A stretch of DNA of 64,000 nt, taken from the NCBI GenBank assembly GCA_963843755.1, contig CAWJLS010000010.1, positions 62,001 through 126,000 of the forward strand, written 5' to 3'. The notes beneath the pieces are model-generated. The model saw only the letters and a list, made by a program, of their open reading frames with translations. It ran no database searches and was not told where the DNA came from. The translations under genes and the position numbers were made by a program. Position 1 is the first letter of the stretch, and every line of letters starts with the position of its first letter. This DNA is from CAWJLS01 sp963843755 (lineage in GTDB: Bacteria; Acidobacteriota; Thermoanaerobaculia; Multivoradales; DATKCC01). Below, one piece after another: positions 41,766-54,926 of the stretch.

Positions 41766-44700
41766 TCACCCCGTACTCTGCATCGCCGCCGCGATGCCAT
41801 TGATCGACAGGAAGATCGCCTCCCCCAGCGCCCCTCGCTCGCCCTCCCCCTCGTCCTCGCTCGCCCGGTACCTGCGGAGCAGCTCGATCTGGAGCAGGTT
41901 GAGCACGTCCGTATACGGGTTGCGCAGGCGGATCGACTTCTGGATCACCGGGTTGTTGTCGAGCAGCTCGTGCTGGCCGGTGATCGCCAGGATCGCCCGA
42001 CGGGCCCGGTCGAAGTCGTCCACGATCCGCCGGTGGAGCGCCCTGGCGTCGTTCGCCTGCTCAGGGTCGGCAGAGTCGGCAGGATCGGCCCCCTCGGCCA
42101 GCTCCGCATACAGCCCCGCGATGTCGAGCCGGGCCCGCGCCATCTCCCGCTGGGCGTTGTTGACGACCGCGGTGAGGAACGGCCACTCCCGGTAGAGGCG
42201 GCGGAGCTGGTCGAGGGTCTCCTGGCCTGTCGTGCCTGGCCCGGCTCCGCCCTCCGAGAGCACCGCGTCCAGCGCCCGGCCGATGCCGTACCAGCCGGGG
42301 ACCAGGTAGCGGGTCTGGATCCAGGCGAAGCCCCAGGGGATCGCCCGCAGGTCGTCGAAGGCGACCTTGGAGCCGGAGCGCGACACCGGGCGGGACGCGA
42401 TCGGTAGGCGGCTGATGTGCTCGATCGGGGTGGCGGCGGTGTAGAACGGCCACAGGGTGGGGTCTTCGATCAGCTCCCGGTAGGCGGTGAGCGAGCACCG
42501 GGCGATCGCCTCCATCAGGCGGGCCGCGTCTTCATCCGGGGCCGGAGTCTCCAACGGAGCGGAGTCGGTGGAGGTGGCGGACGTGGCGGGATGAGAGCCG
42601 GCGTCGCCCTGGCCGGCGGTCGACAGCACCATGGCGTGGACGATCTGTTCCAGGTGGCGCCGGGCGATGCCGGCGCGGCCGTAACGGAACGAGATCACCT
42701 CGCCCTGCTCGGTGAAGCGGATGCGCCCGTTGTGCACCACCTCCGGCATGGCGAGGATCGCCTGGTTCGCCCGGCCGCCGCCCCGGCCGACGGTGCCGCC
42801 GCGGCCGTGGAACAGCCGGAAGTCGACGCCGTGCTCGCGGCAGACGCGGCCCAGCCGGTCCTGGGCTCGGTGGAGGGCCCAGTTGGCCATCCAGTAGCCG
42901 CCGTCCTTGTTGCTGTCGGAGTAGCCGAGCATGATCTCCTGGAAGTCGCCGCGGCCGGCCAGGTAGCGCCGGTAGACCGGATGAGCGAAGAGCGCCGCCA
43001 TGCGCCGGTCGGCCGCCTCCAGGTCGTCGACGGTCTCGAACAGCGGGACCAGGTCGAACGGGCAGGAGGAGGACTCTCCGTCGGTTCCCGGGGCGGCGAG
43101 CAGCCCGGCCTCCTCGGCCAGCAACAGCACCTCGAGCAGGTCGCTGACGGTGTGGGTCATGCTGACCACGTACGCCTGGATCGCCCGGGAGTCGAGGGCG
43201 ATCGCCTCCCGCGCCACCGCCAGGGTCTCCATGACGCCGGCGGTCCTCTCCGACAGCTCCGCCCCGGGGGGCAGCAGCGGCCGGGGGTTGTCGAGCTCCG
43301 CGGCGAGCACCTCCAGGCGCTCGTCTTCCGACAGGGCGGAGTAGTCGTCGACGACCCGGGCGAGGCGCAGGATCTCGGTGACCGCCGCCTCGTGGACGCC
43401 GCTGTGCTGGCGGATGTCGAGCCCGGCGAGTCCGAAGCCGAAGCTCTCGGTCAGGGCGAGCACCCGGGGCAGGCGGCCGTAGCGGGCGACCTGGCCCAGC
43501 CCCGAAGCCTGGAGGCTCCGGCCGATCAGCTCGAGGTCGGCCCGGAGGTCGTCGAGCCGGTAGGGGGGTGCGTCTGCGGCCTCGCGGGGGAGCTCGGCCC
43601 CTGATCCGGTCCGGGGGGACGTGCCCTCCGCCGCCCGGTCCAGGTGGGCGCGCAGCCGGGCGAGCCGCTCGATCATGAAGCCGACCTTGCGCCGGTACGG
43701 CTCGTGGCGCTCCTTGCCCCCCTTCTGTTCGAACGGTTCGTTCGCCCCGGAGGTGGCGGCGGGGTCGAGGGCCTGGGCGTCGCGGCGGAGCGACTCGAGC
43801 AGCTCGTCCGGGATCGGCACCTGGCGGTCGGAGAGCGACAGCTCGCCGCGCAGCGCGCGGAGCTCGCCGTCGAGCCGTGCGAGGGCGGTCCGGCGTTGCA
43901 CCGCCACCGTCCAGCGGGTCACCGCGGGGGTGACGTTCGGGTTGCCGTCGCGATCGCTGCCGATCCAGGAGCGGTAGCGCAGCCCCAGGCGCAATCCACG
44001 GTCGGACGGCGGCGCGTCGCCGTCAGCCCCACCGTTGTCGCCGCGAACGGGGAACCGGCGGGCGAGAGCGCGCTCCACGTCCTCGCGGATGCGCGGCACC
44101 GCCTCCCAGATCATGCGCCGTAGGAAGTAAATCCCCTGCTCGACCTCGTCCTGGACGCTCGGGCGCTCGGCCGGGATCTCGTCGGTGGCGAGCAGCACGG
44201 CGATCTCCACGTAGAGCTGCTCGAACAGCCTGTCGCGCTCGTCCGGCGTCGTGCCCTCCCGCTGGAGGGCGTCGAGCAGCTCGCCGATCCGTTGCTGCTT
44301 GAACAGCACGGTGCGGCGCCGGGCCTCGGTCGGATGGGCGGTGAGGGTCGGCTGAATGTCGAGGCGCTCGATCAGGGCGACGGCATCCGCCCGCTCGAAG
44401 CCGCGCGCGGCCAGGGCCGCCAGGGCGGCGTCGATCGACTCCGCCCGCGGCGTCCCGGCGCTCTCCCCGGCGCAGGCCCGCTGCCGGTTGATACGCAGGA
44501 TCTCCTGCTTTTCGGCCTGGTTGACCAGGTGGAAGAAGGTGGTGAAGGAGCGCAGCAGCCAGACGATCTGGCCCAGGTCGAGGCCGGCGATGCGCTCGCC
44601 CAGGCGGCGGCGCAGCGCGGGCTCCTCGTCCTGGATCGCCCGCTTGGCCAGGCCCCGAAGCTCCTCGACCCGTGCCAGGGTCTCCGCCCCCGCCCGGTCC

Positions 44701-44819
44701 TGGATCGCCTGGCCGAGCAGGGCTCCGAGGAGGTTGATCTGTTCGGAGAGCGGTTCCGAGATCCCGGTGCCCTCGGAGGCGAGCTCCAGGCCGTGCCAAC
44801 GTTCCATGTCGGAGGTCAT
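41766..44819 (-). CDS. ppc: Phosphoenolpyruvate carboxylase
   Basis: A 1017-residue enzyme that carboxylates PEP to oxaloacetate, an anaplerotic reaction. Signatures are QPTLTAHPTEARRRTVLFKQ (catalytic His), YRSWIGSDRDGNPNVTP, MLGYSDSNKDGGYWMANWAL, DFRLFHGRGGTVGRGGG and the C-terminal QSTG that closes the active site, a variant of the usual (Q/R)NTG. A few short low-complexity stretches are inserted. ATG 44819 is used because it begins the coding character; an in-frame ATG at 44807 is possible. It is separated by 71 bp from otsA on the same strand and may be co-transcribed. Confidence 0.95.
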   Translation of the reverse strand: MTSDMERWHGLELASEGTGISEPLSEQINLLGALLGQAIQDRAGAETLARVEELRGLAKRAIQDEEPALRRRLGERIAGLDLGQIVWLLRSFTTFFHLVNQAEKQEILRINRQRACAGESAGTPRAESIDAALAALAARGFERADAVALIERLDIQPTLTAHPTEARRRTVLFKQQRIGELLDALQREGTTPDERDRLFEQLYVEIAVLLATDEIPAERPSVQDEVEQGIYFLRRMIWEAVPRIREDVERALARRFPVRGDNGGADGDAPPSDRGLRLGLRYRSWIGSDRDGNPNVTPAVTRWTVAVQRRTALARLDGELRALRGELSLSDRQVPIPDELLESLRRDAQALDPAATSGANEPFEQKGGKERHEPYRRKVGFMIERLARLRAHLDRAAEGTSPRTGSGAELPREAADAPPYRLDDLRADLELIGRSLQASGLGQVARYGRLPRVLALTESFGFGLAGLDIRQHSGVHEAAVTEILRLARVVDDYSALSEDERLEVLAAELDNPRPLLPPGAELSERTAGVMETLAVAREAIALDSRAIQAYVVSMTHTVSDLLEVLLLAEEAGLLAAPGTDGESSSCPFDLVPLFETVDDLEAADRRMAALFAHPVYRRYLAGRGDFQEIMLGYSDSNKDGGYWMANWALHRAQDRLGRVCREHGVDFRLFHGRGGTVGRGGGRANQAILAMPEVVHNGRIRFTEQGEVISFRYGRAGIARRHLEQIVHAMVLSTAGQGDAGSHPATSATSTDSAPLETPAPDEDAARLMEAIARCSLTAYRELIEDPTLWPFYTAATPIEHISRLPIASRPVSRSGSKVAFDDLRAIPWGFAWIQTRYLVPGWYGIGRALDAVLSEGGAGPGTTGQETLDQLRRLYREWPFLTAVVNNAQREMARARLDIAGLYAELAEGADPADSADPEQANDARALHRRIVDDFDRARRAILAITGQHELLDNNPVIQKSIRLRNPYTDVLNLLQIELLRRYRASEDEGEGERGALGEAIFLSINGIAAAMQSTG

Positions 44820-44890
44820 ACCGTTTCGCGCGCGCTCCTCTCCCGGTCTGCTTTCGGCCCGATTTCGATCCGGCTTCCGTGAGGCACCGA

Positions 44891-46459
44891 TCAGGCCTGG
44901 TGGGGCCGCTCGCCCTGCCCTTCGCGCGGCACGGTGGCCAGGGCCGCTTTCAGGAAGCTGCCGGCCCAATGGTAGATGTCTTCGTTCCGCACCGCCGCCC
45001 GCAGGCGCTCCATCCGCTCGTGACGCTCGTCGGCGTCGAGCTCGAGGGCCCGATGGATCGTCTCCGCCAGCCCTTCTTCGTCCCAGGGGTTGGTCAGCAA
45101 GGCGCCGTCGGGGAGCTGGGTCGCCACGCCGGCGAAGCGGCTCAGCACCAGGGCGCCATCATCGGCACCGGCGGCGCAGTACTCCTTGGCCACCAGGTTC
45201 ATGCCGTCTTCGAGCGGCGTCACCAGGGCCGTGTCCGCCGCCCGGTAGTGGGCGAGCAACTCGGTGCGGTCGAGCGGGTGGTAGTGGTACTGGATCGGGA
45301 TCCAGCCCGGCGACGCGTAGGCGCCGTTGATCTCGCCCACCAGGGTCTCGATCTCGCCCTTGAGCTCGGCGTAGGAGGGGACCACCTCGCGGCTCGGGTT
45401 GATCACCTGGAGCAGGACGACCTTGCCGCGCCACTCCGGGTGACGCTCCAGCAGGGTGCCGAACGCGCGCAGCTTGTGGCGGATGCCCTTGGTGTAGTCG
45501 AGCCGGTCGATCCCCAGCAGAACCTTGCGGCCGGTGCCCAGGCGCCGGCGGAGCTCGCTGGCGCGCTGCTCGACCGCCGGCTCCCGGGCCGCCGCGAACA
45601 GGTCGTAGTAGTCGACCCCGACCGGGAAGGCGCCGATCTCGAACCGCCGCGGACGGCCATCGACCACCGCCTCCACCGGGTGGCTCAGGCGGTGGCTCGG
45701 CCCGTGGGGGCCACCGCCCAGGGCTGGGTCGAGGCGCCGTAGGCAGGCCAGGAAGTTGGCCACGTGGCGCTCGGTCTGGAAGCCGATCAGGTTGTGGTCG
45801 CAGAGGGCGGAGAGCACCCGCTCGGCCTGGGGCAGGCGGAAGAACAGCTCCGGCGGCGGGAACGGGATGTGGAGGAAGAAGGCGACGCCCTGGGAGATGC
45901 CGCGCTTGCGGAGCTCCTCGCCGACCAGCAGGAGCTGGTAGTCGTGGATCCAGATCAGGTCGCCCGGGCGGTGGATGGCGGCGAGGGAGTCGGCGAACTT
46001 GCCGTTGACCTGCTGGTACATGGGCCAGAAGGTCGGCTCCGTGCGGCTCTGCTCCTCGAGGCCGTGGAAGACCGGCCAGATCACCTGGTTGGCGTAGCCG
46101 GTGTACCAGGAGCCGACCTCTTTGGCGCAGAGCTCGACCGGCTCGATGGCGAAGCCCTGGTCGTCGGCGTGCGACAGGTCGTGGCCGCAGTGCGCGGCCA
46201 GTTCCTCCTGGGGGACGCCGCACCAGCCGAGCCAGACGCCGCCGCGGGCGCGCAGCACCGGCGTCAGCGCGTTGATCATCCCTCCGGACATGGGAAGGAC
46301 CGTCCAGTCGTCGCCGCCGCCGCTCCGCCCCAGGGTCACCGGCAGCCGGTCGAGAGCGAGGATCAACCGGCCGGAGTCGAGCGTTTCGCCCAGCGGCGCG
46401 GTGGCGGGCTCCGGCAGCGAAGTGCCGGGGTGCGATCTGTCGATCTTGGCGACGGGCAT
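44891..46459 (-). CDS. otsA: Trehalose-6-phosphate synthase (GT20)
   Basis: A 522-residue glycosyltransferase. Family motifs are SGGMINALTPVLRARGGVWL, WPVFHG, VWIHDYQLLLV-like (DLIWIHDYQLLLVGEELR), FFLHIPFPPPELFFRLP, GIDRLDYTKGIRHKLRAF and TPLEDGMNLVAKEYCA. It joins glucose from UDP- or ADP-glucose to glucose 6-phosphate to give trehalose 6-phosphate. Glucosylglycerol-phosphate synthases share the fold, so the acceptor is inferred. No OtsB phosphatase is seen in the window. AGGAGG with a 6-nt gap fixes the ATG at 46459. It is divergent from glgP. Confidence 0.9.
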   Translation of the reverse strand: MPVAKIDRSHPGTSLPEPATAPLGETLDSGRLILALDRLPVTLGRSGGGDDWTVLPMSGGMINALTPVLRARGGVWLGWCGVPQEELAAHCGHDLSHADDQGFAIEPVELCAKEVGSWYTGYANQVIWPVFHGLEEQSRTEPTFWPMYQQVNGKFADSLAAIHRPGDLIWIHDYQLLLVGEELRKRGISQGVAFFLHIPFPPPELFFRLPQAERVLSALCDHNLIGFQTERHVANFLACLRRLDPALGGGPHGPSHRLSHPVEAVVDGRPRRFEIGAFPVGVDYYDLFAAAREPAVEQRASELRRRLGTGRKVLLGIDRLDYTKGIRHKLRAFGTLLERHPEWRGKVVLLQVINPSREVVPSYAELKGEIETLVGEINGAYASPGWIPIQYHYHPLDRTELLAHYRAADTALVTPLEDGMNLVAKEYCAAGADDGALVLSRFAGVATQLPDGALLTNPWDEEGLAETIHRALELDADERHERMERLRAAVRNEDIYHWAGSFLKAALATVPREGQGERPHQA

Positions 46460-46689
46460 CGTGGACCTCCTGCGGGCCTCGGGCGAACCAACCCCCTACC
46501 CTCTCGAATATGCATGATCCGCGCCGGACGACTGGAGGGCCGGGGTCCGTCGGAACGTGTCGGCATGCTCCGGCGCCAGCTTGGCGGAGCCGGTTGACGC
46601 TGCCGTGGCGTCCGTCCGACAGTTCGGTGGCCCGGCCCGGACGGAGCGCCCGGAGGAAGATTCCTCCCGGGGCACCTGTTGCACGCGGG

Positions 46690-49305
<2,616 letters not shown>

Positions 49306-51467
49306 GAGAGATCGAGGATCCCGGTGGCCGGCGGCGCCGTGCCGTCCTTCGCGGCCTCACCGTGCTCGCCTCCCACGGCGACCCCGAGCAGCACCCCGCC
49401 GAGCTGCTCGACCGGCACCGGTCTGCCATCGACCCGGGCATGCCAGCCCCGGTCCCAGGCCTCGGCGATCTCGACCGTCGCCGGCTCCGGCGTCTCCCAG
49501 CGCACCGTCCAGTGGCCCGGGGAGCGATCGAGGACGTCGAGGCGCCACCCCGCCCCCGGGTGCTGCCCCCGCCCCTGCCAGCGCACCACCGACGCAGTCC
49601 CTGGCCGCCGCCAGACCCGGGCGTCGGTTCCGTCGTAGGCCAGGCGCCACGGGGCGGGGCGGAGGCCATCGGGCCCGTCCATCTCCGGCGGGGAGGCCCC
49701 CGGCGGCGTCATCACCCAGCGCACCCCGAGGCGGTCGAGCCACGGACTGTTCCAGCGGCGGATCGGCTGGTAGAAGACCGGGTCCGGGGCGGCGAAGGAG
49801 GCGTAGACCTTCTGGTAGTCGTGGAGCTTGACCGGCGTGTCGCCGCGCACGTCGTAGAGGCGGTAGACCATGGCGGCGTTCGGGTGGAGGACGGAGCCGG
49901 TGGCGGCGATCCGCTCGAGGGCGCCGGCCCGGTGGCGGAGGAACCTTACCGCGCCGGTCTCCGGGTAGAGGGCGGTGGCGGAGAGCCCCGGGTTGGTCCA
50001 GGCGTGGGCGAAGGTGAGGTCGGCGATCAGGAGGGCCGGCAGGAGGAGCCAGAGGCGGCGCCGGCGCGCGGCGCTGAGCCACAGGCTCGCCGCCAGGGCC
50101 AAGATGACGGCGGCGATGAGGCCGGTCCACACCGTCTCGGCGCCCAGCAGGCCGGCCGCCGTCCAGTCCGCCCTGAACAGCAGCCAGCAGAGGCCGACCA
50201 GGGCGAGGACGGCGGTGCCGGCGGCCAGGAGCGTGCGTCGCCCGCCGCCGGCGAGCCAGGCGTCGACACCTCGGGCGGCGAGGATCGCCAGGCCGAAGTC
50301 GAGCCCGAGCTTCAGGTAGTGGGTGAGGCTCTTGTCGATCACCGGCAGCGCCTGCAGCACGTGGCGGACGCCCGGCGTCTGGTAGGCGGCGAGCAGGGCG
50401 AAGAGGGACATCGCGGCCACCGCCAGCCAGCAGCGCTCGGTCTCACCGGCCACACCGGGCCGGCCGAGGGCGCCAGCTTGATCGAGAGCGCCGAGAGCCC
50501 CGAGAGCGCGACCCGGGCCGCTCGCACCTCGACGCGCCCGTCGCCAGGCGCCCCACGCCGCCGCGACTCCGACCGCCGCCAGCAGCAGCGTCGCGGTGCC
50601 TGCGTAGATCGCCGTCGCCGGATCGTTGAACGGTCCCCACCAGGTGCCGGCACGGCCCGCGGCGAGCGCCTCGGCAGTCGCCGGGGCGAGCGGCGCCGGC
50701 GCCGCGTTGCCGAACAGCTCCGGCATCACCAGCCGGAGCAGCAGCTTGCCGATCAGCGCCAGGGGCGGCGCGGTGTAGGGCAGCTCGACCAGCCACTTGC
50801 TGCTCCGCACCACGGTCGCCGCCAGCGGCACCAGCTCGACCGCCGCCAGCAGCAGGGCGACGACCCAGCCGCCGACGAACGCGATCCCTGCCGCGACTCT
50901 CTGCCGCGGCCAGCGCACCAGCAGGTAGACGGCGGTCAGCATGCCGGTGAAGACGGCGGTCTCCGGGTGGCCGCCGAGCAGCTCCAGCCCGCCGAACGCC
51001 GCCAGCCAGGGCCAGGCCGCCGGCCGGCGGGCGAGCCGCTCGGTCGACCAGAACACCCAGGGGACGAGGGCGTGGCAGTTGGCCATGGGGTAGAGCAGCC
51101 AGCTCGTCACCACGCCGGAGAGCGGGAACGCCACCGCCGCCACCAGCGCCCCGCGCTCGCTCGCCCCGAGCTGGCGGGCGAACGCCCAGGCGCCGACGCC
51201 GCCGATCACCAGCCGCAGCCAGGGCAGCAGCACCAGGCCGAGCTGGAGCGGCAGCGCCGCGAACAGCAGGTGGAGCGGGAAGAGCGGTGCCGAGGAGCCG
51301 TTCGACCAGAACGGCGTGCCGGAGAACTGGAACGGGTTCCAGAACGGCAACCGGCCGTCGCGCAGCTCCGCCCGCAGGAAGATCAGCCACGGCTCCACCT
51401 GGAGGGTGACGTCCCGAAGCTGCGGGTTGCCGGCGGTCGGATCGAGGGTCTGCCCGTCTTGCGCCGC

Positions 51468-51503
51468 TTCTGGCCCCAGCTCTGGCCCCACTTCTGGCCC
51501 CAT
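51468..51503. repeat. 12-bp tandem repeat within the YfhO-like gene
   Basis: Three 12-bp units of the form TTCTGGCCCCAG (51468-51479, 51480-51491, 51492-51503), differing at one or two positions. On the reverse strand they encode repeats of Gly-Pro-Glu plus a hydrophobic residue. Copy changes would keep the frame. Confidence 0.75.
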
Positions 51504-51901
51504 ATCTTGCCAGGGCGCCAGCCCGCCGAGGCTCGCCGCCGGGCTGGGCACGCCGTCGGGCAGGGCGAGGGCCGGCGCGAGCAGCACCATCGCCGCCAGC
51601 CCGACCAGCGCCCACGCCTTGGGCCAGGCGGGCGCCCGGCCGCGCCGGCGCAGAGCGAGCGGCGCCAGCGACAGCAGGAGCAACACGGGCAGGGCCGGGT
51701 TCATCCGGGGGATCTTCCCACAGGAGCTGGCCCCGATCCGGCCCCGTCGACCCACTACCTGCCGGGGTGGCGGGCGCCTCCCCTCCGAGGCGTTGTGCCG
51801 GACCGTCCGTCGCGCCAGGGTGATCGTGGAGTCCGTGTCGTCTCTCCGCGTCGACTCCACCGAGCCGGCGATCCGAGGGGCAGACCACACGAAAGGGCAC
51901 G

Positions 51902-54076
51902 ATGAGCGACCGCACGCTCCGTGGGCGCCTGAACCTGCTGCTCATCCAGTGGCTGGTCGTCTTCCTGGCGGTTTCCGGGCTGATCGGCCTGTTCGCCCTG
52001 CGCCAGATGCGCACCCACGTGGAGAAGGACCGTCTGCTCCTCGCCCGGACCGTCTCCCACTACCTCGACTCGGCGCTGCTCAACGCCCTCCAGGGGGTCG
52101 GCCGCCTGGTCTCCGAGCTTCCCGAGCCGGACCGGTGGGACAGCGCCGCCCGGGCCGAGCTGCGCTCCTTCCGGTTCCAGTTCCTGTTCCGCAGCTCCAT
52201 CCACCTGCTCGACGAGGACGGCCACGTCCTGGTCTCCGACCCGTCGTTCGCCGGTCCGCCGCCGATGCCGGACACCGAAGGGCTCGACGTCTACCTGTCG
52301 CGCCCGCGCATCAGCCCGCTCCTGCGCAAGGGCGACCGCCGGGTCCTGCTGCTGACCTACCCGTTCGAGCGCGGCGGCAAGCGCTACAGCCTGGTGGCGG
52401 AGATGAGCCCCCGGGGCTCGCTGCTGTCGGTGGTGCTCCAGAACCTGGCGCCGGAGCCGGACCTCCACCTGGTGGTGATCGACAACGCCGGCATGGTGAT
52501 CGCCGCGCCCGACCATCAACAGCTCTTCACCGCCATGGCCCCGGCCGATCAGCTCGGCGCCCGCATCCGCGCGCGGCGCCCCCTGGTGACCGAGGTCTCC
52601 TCTTGCACCATCTGCATCGACGGGCCGAAGTCCGGCGCCTTCCTGACCGTCATGGTGCCGCTGCGCAACGCCCCCTGGGGGGTGGCGATCCAGCAGGAGG
52701 ACTCGGAGGCGTTCGGTGTCCTGCGCCCGTCCCAGATCGGCTTCGGCGCCACGGCGGTGCTGCTGCTGCTCATGGGTCTGCTGCTCACCCGCGGCCTCGG
52801 TCGCTCGGTGATCGAGCCGATCGGTCAGCTTTCCGAGCAGGCGGAGCGGCTACGCCAGGGCAATCTCCACGACCCGATCACGGTCGAGGGCGACCGGGAG
52901 ATCCAGATCCTGGCCCGCAGCCTGGACGAAGCGCGGAGCCAGCTCGGCACCACCCTGGGTGAGCTCCAGGGGCTCAACGAGCACCTGGAGGAGCTGGTCG
53001 CCGACCGCACCACGGAGCTGCGCTCGCGGTACGAGGACCTCAAGCTGCTCTACGACGTGGCCGCGCTCTGCGCCCAGGAGCGGCGGCCGAGCCGGTTCAT
53101 CCCGCCGGTGCTCCAGCGGATCTCGCGCCGGTTCGCCTTCCATGCCGTGGCGCTCGTCACCACCCCACCGGACGGACCCCAGAAGCGCTACGTCCACCCG
53201 GAGCGGACGGACCTGACGTGGCTCGGCGCCGACGCCGAGGCGCCCGAGGGCTGGCAGCGGCGCGAGCTGCTCTACCACGGCGAGTCCAAAGGGGTGCTGT
53301 TCTACCGCTGGTCCGACGCCGAGGACTTGCCGGCGGTCGAAGCGCTCCAGCACGAGCTGGCGCTATCGCTCCACTCCGCCTTCCAACTTCGGCGGACACT
53401 CATCCAGGACGCCCAGCGCAAGGTGCTGGTCCGGCGCTTGCTGGCGGCGGCCGAGGAGGAGCGGCGGCGGATCGCCCGCGAGCTCCACGACGAGATCTCC
53501 CAGCTCCTGACCGCCATCCAGCTCGCCCTCGAGCACGCGGCGGAGCGCCCGGAAGAGCGCGAGCGCCTCGACCGGGTCGAGGAGCTCCTCATCCGCACCC
53601 AGCAGGAGGTGCACCGGGTGATCTTCGACCTGCGCCCGTCGCTGCTCGACGACCTGGGGCTGGTGGCGGCCGTGCGCTGGTACGCTGAGCAGTACCTGAA
53701 GGCCGAAGGGATCGAGGTCAGCCTGGAAGTGGAGGAGGAGCTGGAGCTGCCCGACGAGGTGGAGATCACCGCCTTCCGGATCTTCCAGGAGATCATCACC
53801 AACATCCTGCGCCACGCCAAGGCCGAGCACGTGTCGATCGAGGTCGAGCTGCGCAGCGGCCACGCCTTCCTGGAGCGCCGACAGGAGGCGGTTCCCGACC
53901 GGCTGGTGGTGGCGGTCGAGGACGACGGCGTCGGCTTCGAGCCGGACGAGCAGTCGGGCGGCGGCGCCGGCCTCGTCGGCATGCGCGAGCGGGCGGACCT
54001 GATCGGCGGCACGATCGAGATCGACAGCGAGCCGGGGCTCGGCACCCAGGTACGGCTCGAGATCCCTTTGGAGTGA
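51902..54076 (+). CDS. Sensor histidine kinase, HisKA_3/NarL type
   Basis: A 724-residue kinase. Membrane helices at about 12-33 and 280-300 flank a periplasmic sensor domain of about 245 residues (FLFRSSIHLLDEDGHVLVSD, VVIDNAGMVIAAPDHQQLFT, with a CTIC pair), resembling a Cache domain. Then come a HAMP helix pair, a coiled coil, a GAF-like segment (about 390-490) and the NarX/DegS-type core AEEERRRIARELHDEISQLL with the phospho-His, the EEITAF-like region and the ATP-binding GVGFEP/GLVGMRERADLIGG. It would phosphorylate the downstream LuxR-type regulator; the genes are 25 bp apart. The ligand is unknown. Confidence 0.92.
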   Translation: MSDRTLRGRLNLLLIQWLVVFLAVSGLIGLFALRQMRTHVEKDRLLLARTVSHYLDSALLNALQGVGRLVSELPEPDRWDSAARAELRSFRFQFLFRSSIHLLDEDGHVLVSDPSFAGPPPMPDTEGLDVYLSRPRISPLLRKGDRRVLLLTYPFERGGKRYSLVAEMSPRGSLLSVVLQNLAPEPDLHLVVIDNAGMVIAAPDHQQLFTAMAPADQLGARIRARRPLVTEVSSCTICIDGPKSGAFLTVMVPLRNAPWGVAIQQEDSEAFGVLRPSQIGFGATAVLLLLMGLLLTRGLGRSVIEPIGQLSEQAERLRQGNLHDPITVEGDREIQILARSLDEARSQLGTTLGELQGLNEHLEELVADRTTELRSRYEDLKLLYDVAALCAQERRPSRFIPPVLQRISRRFAFHAVALVTTPPDGPQKRYVHPERTDLTWLGADAEAPEGWQRRELLYHGESKGVLFYRWSDAEDLPAVEALQHELALSLHSAFQLRRTLIQDAQRKVLVRRLLAAAEEERRRIARELHDEISQLLTAIQLALEHAAERPEERERLDRVEELLIRTQQEVHRVIFDLRPSLLDDLGLVAAVRWYAEQYLKAEGIEVSLEVEEELELPDEVEITAFRIFQEIITNILRHAKAEHVSIEVELRSGHAFLERRQEAVPDRLVVAVEDDGVGFEPDEQSGGGAGLVGMRERADLIGGTIEIDSEPGLGTQVRLEIPLE

Positions 54077-54101
54077 TCGGAGGGAGAGGAGGGGAGGAGC
54101 C

Positions 54102-54758
54102 ATGATCCGGATTCTGATCGTCGACGACCACGACCTGGTCCGCGAAGGGCTGCGGACGATCCTGGAGCAGGAGCCCGGCTTCGAGGTGATCGGCGAGGCC
54201 GGCGACGGCCAGGAGGCGATCCGCGAGGCCCACCGGCTTGCGCCGGACGTGATCCTGATGGATCTGAACCTGCCGGGCGGCATCGGCGGGCTCGAGGCGA
54301 CCGAGGCGGTGCTCGCCGACCGGCCGGAGACCAAGGTCATCATCCTCACCCAGTACGAGCAGCGGGAGTACATCAAGCGGGCGCTACGCATCGGCGCCCA
54401 GGGGTACGTCATCAAGCGGAGCGCCTCGCGCGATCTGAAGGAGGCGATCCGCACGGTCTTCCAGGGGCGGCGCTACCTCCACCCGGTGGCGGCGGGCGAG
54501 CTGATCGAGATCATGACCCGCGGCGAGAGCCTCGAAGAGGAGGACTACGAGAAGCTGACCCGCCGCGAGCGCCAGGTTCTGAAGCTCCTCGCCGAGGGCA
54601 AGACCAGCCGCGAGATCGCCAAGTACCTGGGCGTCAGCCTCAAGACCGCCATGACCCACCGCACCAACCTCATGGCCAAGCTCGGCGTTCACTCCCGGGC
54701 CGAGCTGATCAAGTACGCCATCCGCAAGGGGGTCATCGACGTGGAGCGGCCGGAGTAG
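54102..54758 (+). CDS. NarL/FixJ-family response regulator
   Basis: A 218-residue regulator. The receiver domain has the acidic pair in IRILIVDDHDLVREGLRTIL, phospho-acceptor Asp in DVILMDLNLPGGIGG and the switch Lys in GYVIKRSASRDLKEA (KRS rather than KS/KP). The LuxR-type HTH is LTRREREVLK-like: KLTRRERQVLKLLAEGKTSR, EIAKYLGVSLKTAMTHRTNL. It activates or represses genes on phosphorylation by the adjacent kinase. GGAGAGGAGGGGAGGAGCC precedes the ATG, an unusually purine-rich Shine-Dalgarno region. Confidence 0.93.
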   Translation: MIRILIVDDHDLVREGLRTILEQEPGFEVIGEAGDGQEAIREAHRLAPDVILMDLNLPGGIGGLEATEAVLADRPETKVIILTQYEQREYIKRALRIGAQGYVIKRSASRDLKEAIRTVFQGRRYLHPVAAGELIEIMTRGESLEEEDYEKLTRRERQVLKLLAEGKTSREIAKYLGVSLKTAMTHRTNLMAKLGVHSRAELIKYAIRKGVIDVERPE

Positions 54759-54906
54759 GGGGGACGGTCCTCCGCCCGAGGGTCCGCCGGGAGCGGTCCG
54801 GGCGTTCGCAGCTTTGGCGGTTGGTGAGGTTCACTCTGAATTGGCCCTCTTCGGAAAAGGCGAGTCCTGGCCGCTGCTTCTTGAGGATCGTCGCATTGTC
54901 AGAGAG

Positions 54907-54926
54907 TTCGGCTATAATACCGAATC
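54907..54926 (+). promoter_or_regulatory. Promoter with palindromic operator, SatD gene
   Basis: TATAAT (54913-54918) is a consensus -10, 8 nt before the ATG, so the transcript is nearly leaderless. It is enclosed in TTCGG-N8-CCGAA (54907-54911 and 54920-54924). A -35 is not obvious. A repressor bound here would block RNA polymerase; the helix-turn-helix at the end of SatD is one candidate. Confidence 0.65.

Noticed and set aside
46648..46673. Inverted repeat GGAGGAA-GA-TTCCTCC before glgP
   Set aside because: The 2-nt loop cannot form a stable RNA hairpin as such; it may be a dyad for a regulator, but nothing else supports it.
46510..46689. N-terminal 60 residues of glycogen phosphorylase from the ATG at 46510
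   Set aside because: No coding similarity, low-complexity Arg/Ser/Pro translation, and family members start near the chosen GTG.
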